Counted from the stretch's first letter, positions 1 through 6,912 are shown. The stretch is DNA of 7,459 bases from Thiotrichales bacterium (GCA_024763135.1 JANTGD010000173.1:1-7459), one strand, 5' to 3'. Numbers and translations are program-made. Notes: generated by a model not told the origin, from the sequence alone.

Positions 1-92
1 TGGTCACCTTATTGGTGATGAGAGGTTTTTCTGATTTGCCTGGTGCACCAAGAGCTTGCGTGGACTTTTGTGATCCAACTGAGGTTTTTAGG
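1..92 (-). mobile_element. Truncated copy of a MITE-like repeat, cut by the window edge
   Basis: Positions 1-92 match the reverse complement of 7217-7308 at 87 of 92 positions, with mismatches at 26, 41, 44, 60 and 75 and no gaps. Similarity stops sharply after position 92, where this copy ends in TTTTTAGG. That is the same outer end as the intact right-hand element, whose ends read CCTAAAAACCTCAGTTGT. The last 18 bases (75-92) match that terminal repeat with one difference. The other end would lie about 71 bases before position 1, outside the window. The segment carries no gene. It also holds the small palindrome TCACC-TTATT-GGTGA at 4-18, which is conserved in the other copy. Orientation is given as opposite to the right-hand copy. 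Mobility is inferred from that copy, because the target duplication of this one cannot be seen in full. Confidence 0.8.
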
Positions 93-305
93 TTCAAACA
101 CGCCTGATCTGCCACACAGTCATTGATTGCTGCTGCGCTGCACGAACCGCTCGACCGACAGCGAGCTCCCCGGGCCGCGCTGGTCGATAAACCTTCATTG
201 ATTTTTTCACACACCTATCCCAATTGCTCCGCCCTCCCGCAAAGCGCAGGAAAACTGTAGACTGCGTACCACCTAAAAATTGGACGCAACATCCTTAAAG
301 ACCCA
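93..305. other. Intergenic spacer without a recognised gene
   Basis: This stretch separates the left repeat from the small membrane-protein gene. No reading frame here resembles a known protein. A short inverted repeat, GCTCG (149-153) with CGAGC (162-166), could form a weak hairpin, but no run of T follows, so it is not a convincing terminator. The promoter of the next gene presumably lies here, but I see no good pair of -35 and -10 hexamers. The ribosome binding site before 306 is also weak. Confidence 0.5.
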
Positions 306-545
306 ATGAACTGGCTTCGACAGACCCCGACCCTCCCTCTGGCGGTGATTGCCATTGTACTAGCGCTCGCACCGCTGCAACCCGAGCCGCATTTATGGGC
401 AAAGTTGCGTATGTTAGTGGCTGGTGCGCCGCTGCGATGGGTCGATTGGGTGGACATTGCGTTGCACGGCACACCGCTGGCGTTGCTCGTGTACAAATTG
501 ACGGTATTACGCGGCGAAAAGGCGCCACAAGACAGTGAGCGTTGA
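306..545 (+). CDS. Small two-helix inner-membrane protein, function unknown
   Basis: The gene encodes 79 residues starting at ATG. A hydrophobic segment at about residues 10-26 and a second at about 48-68 predict two membrane passes. The loop between them is polar with a PEPHLWAKLRML stretch, and the tail after residue 69 is charged. Short proteins with this pattern (an EPH-x-x-x-KLRML loop followed by a D-x-x-x-HGTPL segment) occur in gammaproteobacteria. They are sometimes labelled RND transporter in databases, but this protein is far too small to be an RND pump. The gene overlaps the following UbiC-like gene by 11 bases in another frame, which suggests coupled translation. The upstream sequence CCTTAAAGACCCA gives little ribosome-binding support, so the start is moderately certain. 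No function can be assigned. Confidence 0.75.
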   Translation: MNWLRQTPTLPLAVIAIVLALAPLQPEPHLWAKLRMLVAGAPLRWVDWVDIALHGTPLALLVYKLTVLRGEKAPQDSER

Positions 546-1122
546 AGCGTACTTTCGCAGTAGCGGCTATTTGCCGGATCCCCTGATCGAAACCAGTACA
601 GGCGAGCCGTTCTCGATTGCGGCGTTGCCGGCGTTTTTACGCACGCTACTGGTGGCCGATGGGACCGTGACCAAAGCATTAGAGGCCTATTTTTGGGAAC
701 CGCTCGAAGTGCAGCCGATTTCCCAGTCATACAAGGCGAACCCCCAAGGCTGTAAGGATTTGCTCGATTCCAGCGGGTCTCAGGTGCTCGAGCGTGAGGT
801 CAAACTCATGGGGCGGCTGAGTGGGTGCTGCTTTGCCTGTGCCCGCTCCTATTTGGTATTGGATTATTTACCGGACAGCCTCGTCGAAGGGATAACGGCT
901 GGACGTTTGGGCATTGGTGAGCTGCTGCGTGAGGAAGGTGTGGAAACCTATCGGGAGATTGTGCGGCTCGATTCTTTTCCGCGTGGGGTGCGGAGCGACG
1001 AAGTACCCGGCGGGCTGGATGACGATTTGGTGGCAAGGTCTTATCGCATTCGTGTGGGTGGGGTGCCAGCGATACTGGTGACCGAATACTTCCCTCTGGC
1101 GCCGTACCGCGAGCGTGTGTAA
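535..1122 (+). CDS. Chorismate lyase-like protein (UbiC/DUF98 family)
   Basis: The 195-residue protein resembles chorismate lyases, which split chorismate into 4-hydroxybenzoate and pyruvate in the cytoplasm, the first committed step of ubiquinone synthesis. Visible signatures are the N-terminal LLVADGTVTKALEAYFWEPL (residues 38-57), LEREVKLMG (85-93) and the C-terminal RSYRIRVGGVPAILVTEYF (168-186). By analogy with E. coli UbiC (165 residues), R88 and E184 are candidates for the arginine and glutamate that hold chorismate. This alignment was done by eye. The start is GTG at 535, inside the end of the upstream gene. An AAAAGG stretch at 517-522 is a poor, distant ribosome site, so coupling to the upstream gene is likely. 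No ubiA neighbour is visible, and recA follows 67 bases later under its own promoter. The family call is fairly secure, but whether it is the true ubiquinone enzyme is inferred. Confidence 0.75.
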   Translation: MSVEAYFRSSGYLPDPLIETSTGEPFSIAALPAFLRTLLVADGTVTKALEAYFWEPLEVQPISQSYKANPQGCKDLLDSSGSQVLEREVKLMGRLSGCCFACARSYLVLDYLPDSLVEGITAGRLGIGELLREEGVETYREIVRLDSFPRGVRSDEVPGGLDDDLVARSYRIRVGGVPAILVTEYFPLAPYRERV

Positions 1123-1126
1123 CGTT

Positions 1127-1184
1127 TTTACGCAAACTCCTTCATTTATGGGATAATCGGCCAACTTTTACAGCGTGGTGAGGT
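1127..1184 (+). promoter_or_regulatory. Probable recA promoter and ribosome binding site
   Basis: GATAAT at 1152-1157 is a near-consensus -10 hexamer. The -35 region is weak: TTTACG at 1127-1132 sits 19 bases upstream, and other spacings give poorer matches. Transcription would begin near 1163-1165. GAGGT at 1180-1184, five bases before the GTG at 1190, supports that start. No CTGT-N8-ACAG LexA box of the E. coli type is visible. The nearest thing is a lone ACAG half-site at 1170-1173 facing CGGC. Whether recA is damage-inducible here cannot be read from the sequence. Confidence 0.5.
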
Positions 1185-1189
1185 AAATC

Positions 1190-2212
1190 GTGGACGAACA
1201 GCGTAAAAAAGCGCTAGCGGCTGCACTGACCCAGATCGAACGCCAGTTCGGCAAAGGCGCAGTCATGAGAATGGGGGATACCAGTGCGGTTCGGGATGTG
1301 CAGGCGATTTCCACCGGTTCTTTGGGGTTGGACATTGCCCTGGGTATCGGCGGCCTGCCAAAAGGGCGGGTGGTGGAAATCTATGGCCCGGAGTCGTCGG
1401 GTAAGACGACCCTAACCCTGCAGGTGATCGCGGAATGCCAAAAGCAAGGCGGCACCGCAGCGTTCATCGATGCTGAGCATGCCCTCGATCCGATCTACGC
1501 GGGAAAACTCGGTGTCGACGTCGACGAACTGCTGGTTTCTCAGCCGGATACGGGTGAACAAGCGCTCGAGATCGCCGATATGTTGGTCCGCTCCGGGTCG
1601 ATCGATGTAGTGGTGGTAGATTCGGTGGCGGCGCTGACGCCCAAAGCTGAGATCGAAGGGGATATGGGCGACTCGCATGTGGGCCTGCAGGCGCGCTTGA
1701 TGTCGCAAGCTCTGCGCAAGCTCACTGCGAATATCAAACGATCCAATACATTGGTCATTTTTATCAACCAGATCCGGATGAAGATCGGCGTGATGTTTGG
1801 CTCCCCGGAAACCACCACTGGCGGGAATGCCTTAAAATTCTACTCATCGGTTCGCCTCGATATCCGCCGTATTGGCTCGATTAAAAAAGGCGACGAAGTC
1901 GTTGGCAACGAAACCCGGGTCAAGGTGGTGAAAAACAAAATGGCCCCACCATTTCGCCAAACCGAGTTTGAAATCCTCTATGGTGAAGGCATCTCTCGCA
2001 TGGGGGAGATCATCAGCATGGGCGTTAAAGAAGGGCTCATCGACAAAGCGGGAGCTTGGTACAGCTATCAGGGCGAGCGCATTGGTCAGGGCAAGGAAAA
2101 TGTGCGCAACTACCTCAAAGAGCACAGTGAAATCGCAGAGGAAGTCGAGGCCGAGCTACGGCGACGCTTACTACCTCAAACGGCGGAGCCTGTCGCGGAG
2201 ACCGAGGAATAG
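1190..2212 (+). CDS. recA: RecA recombinase
   Basis: The 340-residue protein is a complete RecA, the ATP-dependent filament-forming protein that pairs homologous DNA. It also stimulates LexA self-cleavage in the SOS response. It begins MDEQRKKALAAALTQIE, the usual N-terminal helix. The Walker A motif GPESSGKT lies at residues 66-73, the catalytic glutamate is E96 in FIDAEHALD, and Walker B is VVVVDS at about 140-145. The allosteric switch residue is Q194 in FINQIR. It is followed by the DNA-binding L2 loop with GSPETTTGGNALKFY at about 204-218. The C-terminus is acidic (EEVEAELRRRLL...AETEE) and slightly shorter than the 353 residues of E. coli. The start is GTG, fixed by the conserved N-terminus and the GAGGT site. 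recX follows after 32 bases. Nothing is missing or odd. Confidence 0.98.
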   Translation: MDEQRKKALAAALTQIERQFGKGAVMRMGDTSAVRDVQAISTGSLGLDIALGIGGLPKGRVVEIYGPESSGKTTLTLQVIAECQKQGGTAAFIDAEHALDPIYAGKLGVDVDELLVSQPDTGEQALEIADMLVRSGSIDVVVVDSVAALTPKAEIEGDMGDSHVGLQARLMSQALRKLTANIKRSNTLVIFINQIRMKIGVMFGSPETTTGGNALKFYSSVRLDIRRIGSIKKGDEVVGNETRVKVVKNKMAPPFRQTEFEILYGEGISRMGEIISMGVKEGLIDKAGAWYSYQGERIGQGKENVRNYLKEHSEIAEEVEAELRRRLLPQTAEPVAETEE

Positions 2213-2244
2213 AGAAGCCACGCAGAAGCTGTCGCGAAGCGGCG

Positions 2245-2649
2245 ATGGCGTTGCTTGCGCGCCGCGAGCATTCACGCAGGGAGCTGGCCCGTAAACTCAA
2301 ATCCCGGGGCTATACAGACGAGCAGGTGCAGCACGCATTGGCATCGCTCACTGCAGACGGTCTGCAGTCCGATGCGCGCTTTGCCGAAGCATTCGTCCGT
2401 CAGCGCATGGCGCAGGGATACGGACCGCGCAAAATTCAGTATGAACTGCAAGAGCGTGGGATTTCCGCAGATCAGATAAGAGGCTGTTTGCCCGATGACG
2501 CTGAGACGTGGCTGCACCAGGCTCGAACAATCCACCGAAAACGCTTTGGGCAGCGGGCAGAAACACCCAAGGAATTGGCCAAACAGCAACGTTACCTGCA
2601 GGCTCGCGGTTTCGATTTCGATATCATCAAGCGAATACTTTCCAATTAA
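2245..2649 (+). CDS. recX: Recombination regulatory protein RecX
   Basis: RecX binds RecA filaments and limits their growth and ATPase activity. The 134-residue product is nearly all helical three-helix repeats. The family hallmark LLARREHSRRELARKLKSRG is at residues 3-22, DARFAEAFVRQRMAQGYGPRKI is in the middle (43-64), and a third repeat near 105-133 ends in RYLQARGFDFDIIKRIL. The ATG at 2245 is the only ATG near the right place. The frame stays open upstream into the end of recA, but no better start is seen there. The ribosome site is weak (GAAG, 2236-2239), so translation is probably coupled to recA. The length is a little short for the family, mostly at the N-terminus. Position directly after recA supports the assignment. 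Confidence 0.93.
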   Translation: MALLARREHSRRELARKLKSRGYTDEQVQHALASLTADGLQSDARFAEAFVRQRMAQGYGPRKIQYELQERGISADQIRGCLPDDAETWLHQARTIHRKRFGQRAETPKELAKQQRYLQARGFDFDIIKRILSN

Positions 2650-2654
2650 CGTCT

Positions 2655-5279
2655 ATGAAAAGTAGTGCAGAGATCCGCCAGGGCTTCCTGGATTTTTTTG
2701 CCGAGCGGGGGCATCAGGTGGTGCCTTCGAGTTCGCTCGTCCCCGCCAATGACCCGACCTTGCTCTTTACCAATGCGGGTATGGTGCAATTCAAGGACGT
2801 GTTTCTTGGCCTGGAAGAGCGCCCCTACAAGCGGGCGACCTCGGCGCAACGCTGCGTCCGGGCGGGTGGCAAACATAATGACCTTGAAAATGTGGGCTAT
2901 ACCGCACGGCACCACACCTTCTTCGAAATGCTGGGAAACTTCAGCTTTGGCGATTATTTCAAGCGCGAAGCCATTCGCTATGCCTGGGATTTTTTAACCG
3001 GTGCGTGTGGGATCCCCGCAGAGCGTTTGTGGGTCACGGTGTTTGAAGAGGACGATGAAGCCGCAGACATCTGGCTGCAGGAAATCGGCGTCGATCCCCA
3101 GCGTTTCAGTCGCATCGGGGCAAAAGATAATTTCTGGTCTATGGGAGATACCGGCCCGTGCGGCCCGTGTACCGAAATCTTCTACGACCACGGCGCATCG
3201 GTGCCTGGAGGACCGCCCGGATCGCCGGATGAAGATGGCGACCGCTACATCGAGATTTGGAATCTCGTGTTCATGCAGTACAACCGCGATAAATCGGGGC
3301 AGCTTGAGCCTTTGCCTAAGCCGTCAGTGGATACCGGAATGGGGCTGGAACGCCTGGCGGCAGTGCTGCAGGGTGTGCATAGCAACTATGAGATCGACCT
3401 GTTTCAAAATCTGATCAAAGCGGCCGCGCAGGTGACAGGAGCGAGCGATCTGGACGATGCCTCGCTCAAAGTCATTGCCGACCATATCCGCTCTTGCAGT
3501 TTCTTGATTACCGATGGCGTGTTGCCCAGCAACGAAGGCCGGGGGTATGTACTGCGTCGCATTATTCGCCGCGCGGCGCGTCATGGGCACAAACTGGGGT
3601 GCAGCGAACCATTCTTCTACAAGCTGGTGCCTGCGTTGGTGGCTGAGATGGGGGCCGCCTACCCGGAGCTGAAAGATGCCGCTCCGCAAGTGGAACGTGT
3701 GCTCCTCCAGGAGGAACAGCGTTTTGCAGAGACCCTGGAAAAAGGTATGGGGCTGCTCAGGCAGGCCATTGAGCAGGCCACAGACCAAATCATCTCCGGA
3801 GAGACCGCCTTTCGCCTCTACGATACGTATGGCTTTCCGCTGGATTTAACCGCAGACGTCGCGCGCGAGCATGGTTTAACGGTGGATATGGCTGGGTTTG
3901 AGCGGTGCATGGAAGCCCAGCGGGAAAAGGCGCGCTCGGCCAGCCATTTTGAGGCGGAAACCGATGCAGAAGCCATCAGTCGCCTGGGGGTGCATACCGA
4001 GTTTTCCGGATACGATCATGTGGAGGATCAAGCGCAGGTCGCTGCACTGCTGGCAGATGAGCAAAGTGTCGACCAATTACAGGCCGGACAGGCGGGTAGC
4101 GTCATACTCGAGCGGACGCCTTTTTATGCAGAGTCAGGTGGTCAAGTGGGCGATACTGGGGTGTTGATCGGATCTTCCGGCGCGGAATTTGCAGTGGAGG
4201 ATACGCGTAAGCAGGGCGATACAATCGTGCATATTGGACACCTGCGCAAGGGGGCGCTCAAAACCGGGGAAACCGTGACCGCGCGCGTCGATGCGCAGCG
4301 CCGACAGGCCATCGTATTGAACCACTCGGCTACCCACTTGATGCATGCCGCACTCCGCCAGGTATTAGGTGACCATGTCCAGCAAAAAGGTTCGCTGGTG
4401 ACCCCCGAGCGCCTGCGTTTCGATTTTTCTCACTACGAACCCATGACCGCGGAACAGATCGCCGCGGTGGAAGAAATCGTCAACCGCGAGATTCGGGCCA
4501 ACGCGGCCGCGCAGATCGACACAATGGCAATCGACCAAGCGATGGAACGCGGCGCCATGGCCCTGTTTGGCGAAAAATATGGCGACGAGGTCCGCGTAGT
4601 GAATATTGGATTTTCCACAGAACTCTGTGGGGGGACCCACGTGGCGCGCGCAGGCGACATTGGCTTGTTCAAAATCATTTCCGAAACCGGCGTGGCAGCG
4701 GGCGTTCGGCGCATCGAAGCAGTGACTGGGGCGGCCGCATTAGCATGGCTGGCGCAGGAAGAAGCGTTGCTCAATCAAGTGGCCGCGCTGGTAAAAACTG
4801 ACGTCGGGCATCTGGAGAGCCGCGTTGCGCAGGTCGTGCAACAAAACAAAGCGCTGGAACGTGAGGTCGCGGCCCTCAAGGCAAAATTAGCCAGTCAAGC
4901 GGGCAGCGATTTGGCCAGTCAGGCTCAGGAGATCGATGGTATCCAGGTGCTTGCGGCCAAGGTAGAAGGGGCGGATCCTAAATCGCTCCGCGAAATGGTC
5001 GATAAGCTCAAAGATAAGCTGAAAAAGGCCGCCGTTGTACTTGCCACGGTGACCGATGCGGGCAAGGTGAGTATTGTGGCGGGCGTGAGCAAAGCCGAAA
5101 CGAAGCGCCTCAAAGCAGGTGATCTCGTCAATGTAGTCGCTCAGCAGGTCGGCGGACGTGGCGGTGGTCGGCCCGATATGGCGCAGGCCGGCGGCAATGA
5201 CCCCAGCCAACTCGATGCGGCATTGGCGAGTGTGGCGACATGGGTGAAGAACACGCTTGAGGAGGGCGCGCCGCAATGA
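2655..5279 (+). CDS. alaS: Alanine--tRNA ligase
   Basis: The 874-residue class II synthetase attaches alanine to tRNA-Ala in the cytoplasm. E. coli AlaRS has 876 residues. Domains in order are as follows. The aminoacylation core has TNAGMVQFKDVFLG (39-52), RHHTFFEMLGNFSFGDYFK (85-103) and motif 3 GMGLERLA (228-235). The tRNA-recognition region follows. The editing domain has the zinc ligands H557 and H561 (HSATH) plus C658 and H662 (CGGTH), and removes mischarged serine and glycine. A coiled coil lies near 720-750. The C-terminal DHHA1 domain has the glycine-rich GGRGGGRPDMAQAGG at 833-847. The frame is open further upstream within recX, but the conserved N-terminus MKSSAEIRQGFLDFF sets the start at 2655, five bases after the recX stop. 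There is no clear ribosome site, so coupling to recX is likely. The stop overlaps the lysC start as ATGA. Confidence 0.98.
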   Translation: MKSSAEIRQGFLDFFAERGHQVVPSSSLVPANDPTLLFTNAGMVQFKDVFLGLEERPYKRATSAQRCVRAGGKHNDLENVGYTARHHTFFEMLGNFSFGDYFKREAIRYAWDFLTGACGIPAERLWVTVFEEDDEAADIWLQEIGVDPQRFSRIGAKDNFWSMGDTGPCGPCTEIFYDHGASVPGGPPGSPDEDGDRYIEIWNLVFMQYNRDKSGQLEPLPKPSVDTGMGLERLAAVLQGVHSNYEIDLFQNLIKAAAQVTGASDLDDASLKVIADHIRSCSFLITDGVLPSNEGRGYVLRRIIRRAARHGHKLGCSEPFFYKLVPALVAEMGAAYPELKDAAPQVERVLLQEEQRFAETLEKGMGLLRQAIEQATDQIISGETAFRLYDTYGFPLDLTADVAREHGLTVDMAGFERCMEAQREKARSASHFEAETDAEAISRLGVHTEFSGYDHVEDQAQVAALLADEQSVDQLQAGQAGSVILERTPFYAESGGQVGDTGVLIGSSGAEFAVEDTRKQGDTIVHIGHLRKGALKTGETVTARVDAQRRQAIVLNHSATHLMHAALRQVLGDHVQQKGSLVTPERLRFDFSHYEPMTAEQIAAVEEIVNREIRANAAAQIDTMAIDQAMERGAMALFGEKYGDEVRVVNIGFSTELCGGTHVARAGDIGLFKIISETGVAAGVRRIEAVTGAAALAWLAQEEALLNQVAALVKTDVGHLESRVAQVVQQNKALEREVAALKAKLASQAGSDLASQAQEIDGIQVLAAKVEGADPKSLREMVDKLKDKLKKAAVVLATVTDAGKVSIVAGVSKAETKRLKAGDLVNVVAQQVGGRGGGRPDMAQAGGNDPSQLDAALASVATWVKNTLEEGAPQ

Positions 5280-6505
5280 GTCTGATCGTACAAAAATACG
5301 GCGGTACCTCCGTTGGCACCGTCGAGCGCATCAATGCCGTGGCAGACAAACTGGTCGATTGGCGCCAGCGCGGGAACGATCTGGTTGTTGTCGTCTCCGC
5401 CATGAGTGGTGAAACAAATCGCTTGTTGGGGCTCGCAAACGAGATTACCCCCAACCCAACGGGGCGCGAGTTGGATGTGCTGCTCTCTACTGGCGAGCAG
5501 GTCACCATTGCGCTGCTGTCGATGGCGTTGGCGCAAAGAGGTGTAAAGGCGCGTTCTTATACCGGCTCGCAGGTACGCATTTTGACGGACAACGCCCACA
5601 ACAAGGCGCGCATCCGCGAAATCGACGCGGCCCGTGTGCATACCGATCTTGCGGCTGGTTACATCCTCGTGGTAGCAGGATTCCAGGGAGTCGATGAGGC
5701 GGGCAACATTACCACCCTGGGGCGGGGAGGGTCGGACACCACGGCGGTTGCGCTGGCCGCCGCATTGAATGCCGATGAATGTCAGATATATACAGACGTC
5801 AATGGCGTCTACACCACGGATCCGCGCGTCGTGCCCGAGGCGCGCCGCCTAACCGGCATCACCTATGAGGAAATGCTGGAAATGGCGAGCCTGGGCTCAA
5901 AGGTTCTCCAAATCCGCTCGGTGGAGTTCGCGAGTAAATATGAAGTGCCACTACGAGTGCTTTCCAGTTTTGAGGAAGGCGAAGGCACCTTGATCAGCAA
6001 AGAGGAGCAGGTAATGGAACGCGCAGTGATTTCAGGCATTGCATTCACCCGTGATGAGGCGCAACTGACCATCACCGGCGTACCCGACGAGCCCGGCGTC
6101 GCCTACCGGATACTGGGCCCCATCTCAGACGCCAATATCGAAATCGACATGATCGTACAGAACATTGGCGCCGACGGCACCACCGATTTTACCTTCACCG
6201 TCAATCGCAACGATTATGCCAAGGCACTGAAAATACTCGAAGAAACAGCGCAGACGCTGGGCGCCAGAGAAGCCTCGGGAAACGACAAAATCGTCAAGAT
6301 ATCGATCGTGGGAGTGGGTATGCGATCCCATGCGGGTATCGCTAGCAAAATGTTCAGAGCGCTGGCGGAAGAGGGCATCAACATCCTGATGATCTCCACC
6401 TCAGAGATAAAAATCTCCGTCGTAGTCGATGAAAAATACCTCGAACTGGGCGTGCGTGCACTGCATTCTGCATTTGGCCTGGAAAGTGAGACTATCTCGG
6501 AATAA
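5276..6505 (+). CDS. lysC: Aspartate kinase (aspartokinase)
   Basis: The enzyme phosphorylates L-aspartate with ATP, the entry step to lysine, threonine, methionine and diaminopimelate. The 409-residue protein starts MSLIVQKYGGTSVG, the kinase signature with K7. It continues with SAMSGETNRLL (41-51), the substrate loop LSTGEQ (70-75), GRGGSDTTAVALAAAL (149-164) and YTDVNGVYTTDPR (172-184). The C-terminal half holds two ACT domains (about 265-335 and 343-405; cores VPDEPGVAYRIL and VGVGMRSHAGIASKMFRAL), where lysine and threonine feedback usually acts. It is a monofunctional kinase, with no homoserine dehydrogenase part. The start is ATG at 5276, overlapping the alaS stop by 4 bases. GAGGAGGG at 5259-5266 is a strong ribosome site. 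An internal start at 6014 may yield a separate beta subunit. The symbol lysC is used in the general sense for this family. Confidence 0.96.
   Translation: MSLIVQKYGGTSVGTVERINAVADKLVDWRQRGNDLVVVVSAMSGETNRLLGLANEITPNPTGRELDVLLSTGEQVTIALLSMALAQRGVKARSYTGSQVRILTDNAHNKARIREIDAARVHTDLAAGYILVVAGFQGVDEAGNITTLGRGGSDTTAVALAAALNADECQIYTDVNGVYTTDPRVVPEARRLTGITYEEMLEMASLGSKVLQIRSVEFASKYEVPLRVLSSFEEGEGTLISKEEQVMERAVISGIAFTRDEAQLTITGVPDEPGVAYRILGPISDANIEIDMIVQNIGADGTTDFTFTVNRNDYAKALKILEETAQTLGAREASGNDKIVKISIVGVGMRSHAGIASKMFRALAEEGINILMISTSEIKISVVVDEKYLELGVRALHSAFGLESETISE
6001..6016 (+). promoter_or_regulatory. Candidate internal ribosome site and start for the aspartokinase beta subunit
   Basis: AGAGGAG at 6001-6007 is followed six bases later by an in-frame ATG at 6014, codon 247 of the aspartokinase. 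Starting there would give a 163-residue protein containing just the two ACT domains. Heteromeric aspartokinases such as Bacillus subtilis AK II and the Corynebacterium enzyme are known to make such a beta subunit from an in-frame internal start, with very similar sizes. The spacing and strength of the site are seen directly. Its use in this organism is inferred. Confidence 0.6.
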
Positions 6506-6509
6506 TCAG

Positions 6510-6573
6510 CGCGGTACCGCGATCTTCCTGTGAGATACAGCGGTTTTGAGCTGAAACCAGCTCGACAAGCTGG
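6510..6573. other. Cluster of inverted repeats downstream of lysC
   Basis: Four short inverted repeats are packed into 64 bases just after the lysC stop. They are the perfect palindrome CGCGGTACCGCG (6510-6521), CTGT-GAGAT-ACAG (6528-6540), GAGCTG-AAAC-CAGCTC (6548-6563) and CCAGCT-CGACA-AGCTGG (6557-6573). The last two share bases 6557-6563, so in RNA only one could form at a time. No T run follows any of them, so they do not look like an intrinsic terminator. They may structure the lysC transcript end or the csrA leader, or bind a protein. Confidence 0.5.
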
Positions 6574-6596
6574 CGGATAGAGGTGAGAATCACACA

Positions 6597-6668
6597 TTGT
6601 CAGGCACTATAAATAAACAACGCCTGCCATATAAAAAAATAACTTAGGAATCAGGAAAGGAGTGAGTC
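6597..6668 (+). promoter_or_regulatory. csrA leader: A/T-rich promoter-like region, ribosome site and GGA motifs
   Basis: The stretch 6605-6645 is unusually A/T-rich for this window and contains TATAAA at 6608-6613 and again at 6630-6635. TTGTCA at 6597-6602 resembles a -35 hexamer but is not spaced ideally from either. The exact promoter is therefore uncertain, and more than one may exist, as is known for csrA in E. coli. The ribosome site AAGGAG at 6657-6662 is six bases before the ATG. GGA occurs at 6647-6649, 6654-6656 and 6659-6661, and once further up at 6575-6577. GGA is the core of CsrA binding sites, so CsrA may repress its own translation here; this is an inference. Confidence 0.45.
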
Positions 6669-6857
6669 ATGTTAATACTTACACGGCGCGTCGGCGAAAC
6701 GCTCATGATTGGAGACGATGTTACCATCACGGTTTTGGGCGTTAAAGGCAACCAAGTTCGAATCGGAATCAATGCCCCTAAGGATGTGCCGGTTCACCGT
6801 GAAGAGATCTACCTGCGAATCAAAGAAGAAGGTTCCTCAGGCCCTGCAGAGAGCTAG
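6669..6857 (+). CDS. csrA: Carbon storage regulator CsrA (RsmA)
   Basis: This 62-residue RNA-binding protein acts as a dimer that grips GGA motifs in mRNA leaders and alters translation and stability, controlling carbon flow, motility and biofilm genes. The sequence is close to the 61-residue E. coli protein: MLILTRRVGETLMIGDDVTI gives the first strands with L4 and R6. NQVRIGINAPKDVPVHREEI (28-47) holds the core with R44, the key RNA contact. IYLRIKEE forms the C-terminal helix. The tail SSGPAES is variable in the family. The strong ribosome site and the preceding spacer of 163 bases indicate a transcription unit separate from lysC. No terminator is seen between csrA and the tRNA gene 55 bases downstream. 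Confidence 0.97.
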   Translation: MLILTRRVGETLMIGDDVTITVLGVKGNQVRIGINAPKDVPVHREEIYLRIKEEGSSGPAES

Positions 6858-6870
6858 ACTTCTTCAGCAC

Positions 6871-6910
6871 TTTACGCCGGCGCATCAGGGTTGTATGCTG
6901 TGCGCCCGGT
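6871..6910 (+). promoter_or_regulatory. Promoter of tRNA-Ser with GC-rich discriminator
   Basis: TTTACG at 6871-6876 and TATGCT at 6894-6899 are separated by exactly 17 bases. The bases after the -10 read GTGCGCCCGG, a GC-rich discriminator of the kind found at stable-RNA promoters under stringent (ppGpp) control. The start would be a few bases before the mature tRNA at 6913. An inverted repeat, CCGGCGCA (6877-6884) against TGCGCCCGG (6901-6909, one bulged C), spans the -10 element. Confidence 0.6.
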
Positions 6911-6912
6911 TA

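Noticed and set aside
215..730. 171-codon frame on the minus strand
   Set aside because: It lies opposite the membrane-protein gene and the start of the UbiC-like gene, with a composition typical of a shadow frame and no recognisable domain.
2508..2654. Longer alaS start inside recX
   Set aside because: The extra 49 residues are recX read in another frame. The conserved AlaRS N-terminus begins at the ATG at 2655.
6510..6521. Intrinsic terminator after lysC
   Set aside because: The palindrome CGCGGTACCGCG is followed by ATCTTCCTG, not a T run, and the stem would have a very tight loop.
6510..6573. CsrB-like sponge RNA beside csrA
   Set aside because: Such RNAs present many GGA motifs in hairpin loops. 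The loops here (GTAC, GAGAT, AAAC, CGACA) have none.
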